Shown here: piece after piece, positions 60,642 to 64,000 of the stretch | How positions within the stretch are numbered: position 1 is the first letter of the stretch | Layout: each line of letters starts with the position of its first letter | NCBI GenBank assembly: GCA_965250275.1 | Contig: OZ252297.1 | Location: 2,418,001 to 2,482,000, forward strand | Source of the DNA: G965250275 sp965250275 | GTDB lineage: Bacteria > Pseudomonadota > Alphaproteobacteria > Rhodobacterales > Rhodobacteraceae | Direction of reading: 5' to 3' | DNA length: 64,000 nucleotides | Made by a program: the position numbers and the translations under genes | The notes under the pieces: generated by a model | Databases searched by the model: none | What the model was told of the DNA's origin: nothing | The model's input: the letters and a program-made list of their open reading frames with translations, nothing else

Positions 60642-61331
60642 TTATCCCAATGCGTATCCCGCACCGCGCACGGTGCGAACGGGATCGGGACCACCATGCT
60701 GGGTCAGTGCCTTGCGCAGACGCCCGATATGGACATCGACTGTGCGCGTGTCGACATAGATGTCGCGCCCCCAGACCCGGTCGAGCAGTTGTTCCCGGCT
60801 CCAAACGCGACCCGGCTTTTCCATGAACGTGGACAGCAGGCGAAACTCCGTCGGCCCCAGCTTGAGGGGTTTGTCCGAGCGGCTGACCTTGTGGGTCTCG
60901 GCATCCAGAATGATGTCGTCAAATTCCAGCCGCAGCCCGACCGTGGATGGTCGCACGCGCCGCAACTGGGACCGGACGCGTGCCATCAGTTCGATCACCG
61001 AATAGGGTTTGATCACATAATCATCTGCGCCGGTCTCCAGCCCCCGCACCTTGTCCACCTCTTCGGACCGGGCCGAGAGCATGATGATCGGAATCGTCCG
61101 TGTTTCGGGGCGCGTCTTCAGTCGGCGGCAGACTTCAATGCCGGAAAGGTTCGGCATCATCCAATCCAGTACGATGATGTCTGGCGTGTCTTCGTCTACC
61201 AGCAGGAGCGCTTCATCGCCGTTTCCGGCTTTGGACACGCGAAACCCTTCGGCTTCCAGATTGTAGGCCAGCACCTCGCGTTGGGCCAACTCATCCTCAA
61301 CAACCAGGACTGTCGGTTGATCGGCGGACAT
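60642..61331 (-). CDS. phoB: Phosphate regulon response regulator PhoB
   Basis: 229 residues. Receiver domain with acidic pair Glu12-Asp13 and phospho-accepting Asp56 (IIVLDWMMPNLSG), then an OmpR-type winged helix (LGPTEFRLLSTFMEKPGRVW, VDVHIGRLRKALTQHGGPDP). Activates Pho-box promoters under phosphate starvation. Last gene of the pst-phoU-phoB operon here; PhoR not in the window. Confidence 0.95.
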   Translation of the reverse strand: MSADQPTVLVVEDELAQREVLAYNLEAEGFRVSKAGNGDEALLLVDEDTPDIIVLDWMMPNLSGIEVCRRLKTRPETRTIPIIMLSARSEEVDKVRGLETGADDYVIKPYSVIELMARVRSQLRRVRPSTVGLRLEFDDIILDAETHKVSRSDKPLKLGPTEFRLLSTFMEKPGRVWSREQLLDRVWGRDIYVDTRTVDVHIGRLRKALTQHGGPDPVRTVRGAGYALG

Positions 61332-61343
61332 AGGGCAAATCTC

Positions 61344-62045
61344 CTAAAGCGCGTGGGACGTCAGATCAGCTTTGGGGCGGTTTTCGTCGTAGTGTTCACC
61401 GGTGACGAGATAAACCACCTGCTCGCCGATGGCGGTCACGTGATCGCCCATGCGTTCGATGTTTTTTGCGATGAAATGCAGATGCATACAGGGTGTGATG
61501 TTGCGGGCATCTTCCATCATGAATGTCAGAAACTCGCGGAACAGGGCGTTGTACATCTGATCGACTTCACGGTCGCGCTCAATCACGTCAATGGCGAGCT
61601 CCGCATCGCGATGCACATAGCTGTCCAACGCGTCCTTCAGCATCAGCTCCACCTCGCGGGCCATCCGACGCAAAGAGGCGGCGCTGTCATTTATAGGGGG
61701 CACGCTGGCCAGGATTTTCATCCGCTTTGCCATGTTCTTGGCATAGTCGCCGATGCGTTCCAGGTTGCCGCTGATCTTCATGACCGTCAGCACAACGCGC
61801 AAATCAACTGCCGTTGGCTGGCGCAAGGCCAGCACCCGGGCGGTTTCCTCGTTGATCAGTTCGTCCAGATCGTCAATGGCCTTGTCGCCACGACGGACCT
61901 TTTCTGCGAGCTCCTCGTCGCGCTTTTCCAACGCGTGGGCTGCTTCCATGATCGCTGCTTCGACCAGCCCGCCCATCTTCATGATCTGAGCTTGAATCGC
62001 TTCAAGGTCCCGATCGAAACCGGTGACGATATGTTGATCCTGCAT
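61344..62045 (-). CDS. phoU: Phosphate transport regulator PhoU
   Basis: 233 residues, two three-helix PhoU repeats: MGGLVEAAIMEAAHALEKRD, KISGNLERIGDYAKNMAKRM, and KNIERMGDHVTAIGEQVVYL. Couples Pst transport to the PhoR-PhoB system as a negative regulator. Twelve bases from phoB and 17 from pstB. Confidence 0.95.
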   Translation of the reverse strand: MQDQHIVTGFDRDLEAIQAQIMKMGGLVEAAIMEAAHALEKRDEELAEKVRRGDKAIDDLDELINEETARVLALRQPTAVDLRVVLTVMKISGNLERIGDYAKNMAKRMKILASVPPINDSAASLRRMAREVELMLKDALDSYVHRDAELAIDVIERDREVDQMYNALFREFLTFMMEDARNITPCMHLHFIAKNIERMGDHVTAIGEQVVYLVTGEHYDENRPKADLTSHAL

Positions 62046-62062
62046 GGCTCGGTTTCCTTTGG

Positions 62063-62860
62063 TTAGCCGATACGGCCTGTAATGTAGCTCTCAGTCCGAG
62101 GGTCTTCCGGGTTGGTGAAGATCTGCCCGGTTTCACCAAATTCCACCAGATTACCGAGATGAAAGAACGCGGTTTTCTGACTGACGCGCGCCGCCTGCTG
62201 CATGGAGTGCGTCACGATCACAACCGAGTAATTCTGGCGCAACTCGTCGATCAGCTCCTCGACCTGTGCTGTGGCAATGGGGTCCAGTGCCGAGCAGGGT
62301 TCATCCATCAGCAGAACTTCGGGCTCCGTGGCCACGGCGCGCGCAATGCACAGACGCTGCTGCTGACCGCCTGAGAGCCCGGTGCCCGGTGCATCCAGCC
62401 GATCCTTGACCTCTTCCCAAATCGCGCCGCGCCGCAGGGCCCTTTCGACGATATCGTCAAGCTCGGCCTTGTTCTTGGCCATGCCGTGGATCTTGGGCCC
62501 GTAGGCGACATTGTCGTAGATCGATTTCGGAAAGGGGTTCGGCTTTTGGAACACCATACCCACCTTGGCGCGCAGCTGAACCGGGTCCACCTGCTTGTCA
62601 TAGATGTCTTCGCCGTCGAGGAGAATCTCACCTGTCACACGGCAGATGTCGATCGTGTCGTTCATGCGGTTCAAACAACGCAGAAACGTCGACTTGCCAC
62701 AGCCTGACGGCCCGATGAAGGCGGTGACGGTCTTGTCCTCGATATCGACCTGCACGTCCTTGATGGCATGGGTGTCGCCGTAGTGGACCTGGACATTGTT
62801 GGCAGCGATCTTGATCTCTTTGGCGTCCACGTCTCTCTCCACAACTCGCATGTCATTCAT
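62063..62860 (-). CDS. pstB: Phosphate ABC transporter ATP-binding protein
   Basis: 265 residues. Walker A GPSGCGKSTFLRCLNRMND, signature LSGGQQQRLCIARAVATEPE, Walker B VLLMDEPCSALDPIAT, H-loop VTHSMQQAARVS. PstB is highly conserved. Upstream gene pstA follows in transcription order at a 12-base gap. Confidence 0.96.
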   Translation of the reverse strand: MNDMRVVERDVDAKEIKIAANNVQVHYGDTHAIKDVQVDIEDKTVTAFIGPSGCGKSTFLRCLNRMNDTIDICRVTGEILLDGEDIYDKQVDPVQLRAKVGMVFQKPNPFPKSIYDNVAYGPKIHGMAKNKAELDDIVERALRRGAIWEEVKDRLDAPGTGLSGGQQQRLCIARAVATEPEVLLMDEPCSALDPIATAQVEELIDELRQNYSVVIVTHSMQQAARVSQKTAFFHLGNLVEFGETGQIFTNPEDPRTESYITGRIG

Positions 62861-62872
62861 GGTGATACCCCT

Positions 62873-64000
62873 TTACCAACGGCGTTCAAAGCGGCGGCGC
62901 AGAATGACCGCAACGGTGTTCATGGTAACCAAAAAGACCAGAAGGATGATGATCCCCCCCCAGGCCCGCTCGTAGTAGGCCGGGTCCGCGCGCTTGGCCC
63001 ATTCATAGATTTGCGCGGGCATGGCCGAGTTTGGATCCAGCAAGCCGCTGGCAATTCCGTCCGGTGCGTTTGAGGCGATGAATCCAACCATCCCGATCAA
63101 CAGCAACGGGGCAGTTTCGCCGAGGGCTTGCGCCAAACCGATGATCGTGCCTGTGAGGATGCCCGGTGCAGCCAGCGGCAGGACATGGTGGAACACCGAT
63201 TGCATCTTCGACGCGCCAACACCCAGGGCGGCGTCGCGGATCGACGGCGGTACAGCTTTCAGTGAGGCCCGCGTCGAAATGATGATGGTGGGCAAGGTCA
63301 TCAAGGTCAGCACCAGCCCCCCGACCAGCGGGGCGGACTGCGGCAGGTGCATGAACTGGATAAACACCGCCAGACCGAGAATACCGAACACGATGGACGG
63401 CACCGCGGCGAGGTTGGAAATGTTCACCTCGATCAGATCGGTGAACCGGTTCTTGGGTGCGAATTCTTCGAGATAGATCGAAGCCGCAACCCCGATCGGG
63501 AGGGCCAGGACCAACACCACCAACATCATGAAGAACGAACCGATCATCGACACGCCCAGACCGGCCTGCTCGGCACGGCTTTCGGAGGCGTCTGCCCCGA
63601 AGATGAACGCCCAGTTAAAGGTCTTTTCTACGTCACCGGCTTTGATCAGCCCATCAATGATATCAAGATGTTCCGCGTCAATGTTCTTGTCGCGGGCAAG
63701 GTGTTCGCGTGTCACGCGCCCTTTCAGGTACCCGTCGACACGGCTGGATGCCAGAATACGGACATCGACCGTTGTTCCAATCAGCTCCGGATCCGCGATC
63801 ACCATGTTGCGCACCTGCCCGGCGGCAGAGGCCGAGATCATGGCTTTCATATCTTTCGGCTGATCCAATGGTGTTTCGATACCGGCTTTCTGAACTTCTT
63901 CAAAAAGGGCATTCTGGATCAGTGGGTTATAACCAAAGGTTGACACCTTCTTGATATCTTCGATGTTGCGCTCGCCATTCTTGTCCAGCTTTGCAGGGTC
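62873..64000 (-). CDS. pstA: Phosphate ABC transporter permease PstA (5' end outside the window)
   Basis: The frame is open to the right edge, so about 375 C-terminal residues are seen; the start is outside. The N-terminal part is hydrophilic (RVTREHLARDKNIDAEHLDI), long compared with E. coli PstA, as is usual in alphaproteobacteria. Permease core: FFMMLVVLVLALPIGVAASI, YLEEFAPKNRFTDLIEVNIS, RDAALGVGASKMQSVFHHVL. Six hydrophobic segments. Inner-membrane partner of PstC. Confidence 0.93.
   Translation of the reverse strand, partial: DPAKLDKNGERNIEDIKKVSTFGYNPLIQNALFEEVQKAGIETPLDQPKDMKAMISASAAGQVRNMVIADPELIGTTVDVRILASSRVDGYLKGRVTREHLARDKNIDAEHLDIIDGLIKAGDVEKTFNWAFIFGADASESRAEQAGLGVSMIGSFFMMLVVLVLALPIGVAASIYLEEFAPKNRFTDLIEVNISNLAAVPSIVFGILGLAVFIQFMHLPQSAPLVGGLVLTLMTLPTIIISTRASLKAVPPSIRDAALGVGASKMQSVFHHVLPLAAPGILTGTIIGLAQALGETAPLLLIGMVGFIASNAPDGIASGLLDPNSAMPAQIYEWAKRADPAYYERAWGGIIILLVFLVTMNTVAVILRRRFERRW

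Noticed and set aside
1..64000. CRISPR arrays, complete insertion sequences, prophage genes, rRNA
   Set aside because: No spaced direct repeats, intact transposase or integrase, phage structural gene or rRNA was seen.

Overview
The window is high-GC chromosomal DNA of an alphaproteobacterium, most likely a Rhodobacterales (Roseobacter-type) marine bacterium. Support comes from ChpT (the CckA-ChpT-CtrA phosphotransferase), a bL21 ribosomal protein with a long Ala/Lys-rich and helix-hairpin-helix tail, an ornithine-lipid OlsB-OlsA pair, the phoB-phoU-pstB-pstA order, a large LIV-type transporter locus and many acyl-CoA enzymes. This assignment is inferred from gene content; no rRNA gene is present.

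Layout. 1-6 kb: the start of a Ppx/GppA phosphatase (minus strand), a class III adenylate cyclase/TPR protein with a TTG start, a frameshifted helix-turn-helix gene, and a one-carbon module (small PF13769-like protein, methylenetetrahydrofolate reductase, pterin-binding corrinoid methyltransferase). 6-13.4 kb: loosely organised genes: a small zinc-ribbon protein, a cyclic-nucleotide-binding/thioredoxin-reductase-like fusion, an enolase-superfamily enzyme, small unknowns, a GNAT, tRNA-Ser(CGA) and two secreted DUF2059 proteins. 13.4-25 kb: housekeeping core: rplU-rpmA, LysE exporter, GNAT, obgE-proB-proA, chpT, DUF3553, olsB-olsA, a glycosyltransferase, then rpsB-tsf with a structured leader, an intergenic hairpin and a terminator. 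A CtrA-type box lies in the convergent gap after tsf. aroQ and a LuxR-type regulator follow on the minus strand.

26-54 kb is almost entirely catabolic and looks like one functional supercluster: MaoC hydratase, medium-chain reductases, enoyl-CoA hydratases, five SDRs, thiolase, nitronate monooxygenase-like enzyme, an aminoglycoside-phosphotransferase-like kinase, two histidine phosphatases, an IclR regulator, a complete LIV-type ABC transporter, a hydroxychromene-carboxylate-isomerase/SDR/GST operon divergent from an HxlR regulator, a class C beta-lactamase-like serine hydrolase, acetoacetate-CoA ligase, a thioesterase and an acyl-CoA ligase. Transporter, CoA ligases, beta-oxidation enzymes and thiolase together suggest import and degradation of an unidentified organic acid. 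A 15-bp dyad recurs in three promoter regions of this block and may be the IclR operator.

54.4-56 kb is a small accessory patch: a XerCD/dif-like 28-bp site, a decayed ISNCY-type transposase fragment, a DUF1493-like gene and a glyoxalase-fold protein. 56-60.6 kb holds a fused alpha-beta 2-oxoacid dehydrogenase E1, glutaryl-CoA dehydrogenase and its divergent LysR regulator. 60.6-64 kb is the end of the phosphate operon (pstA partial, pstB, phoU, phoB).

The best leads for undescribed biology are the catabolic supercluster with its kinase/phosphatase enzymes and putative operator, the dif-like site beside an IS remnant, the fused E1/GcdH pair, and the structured rpsB leader.
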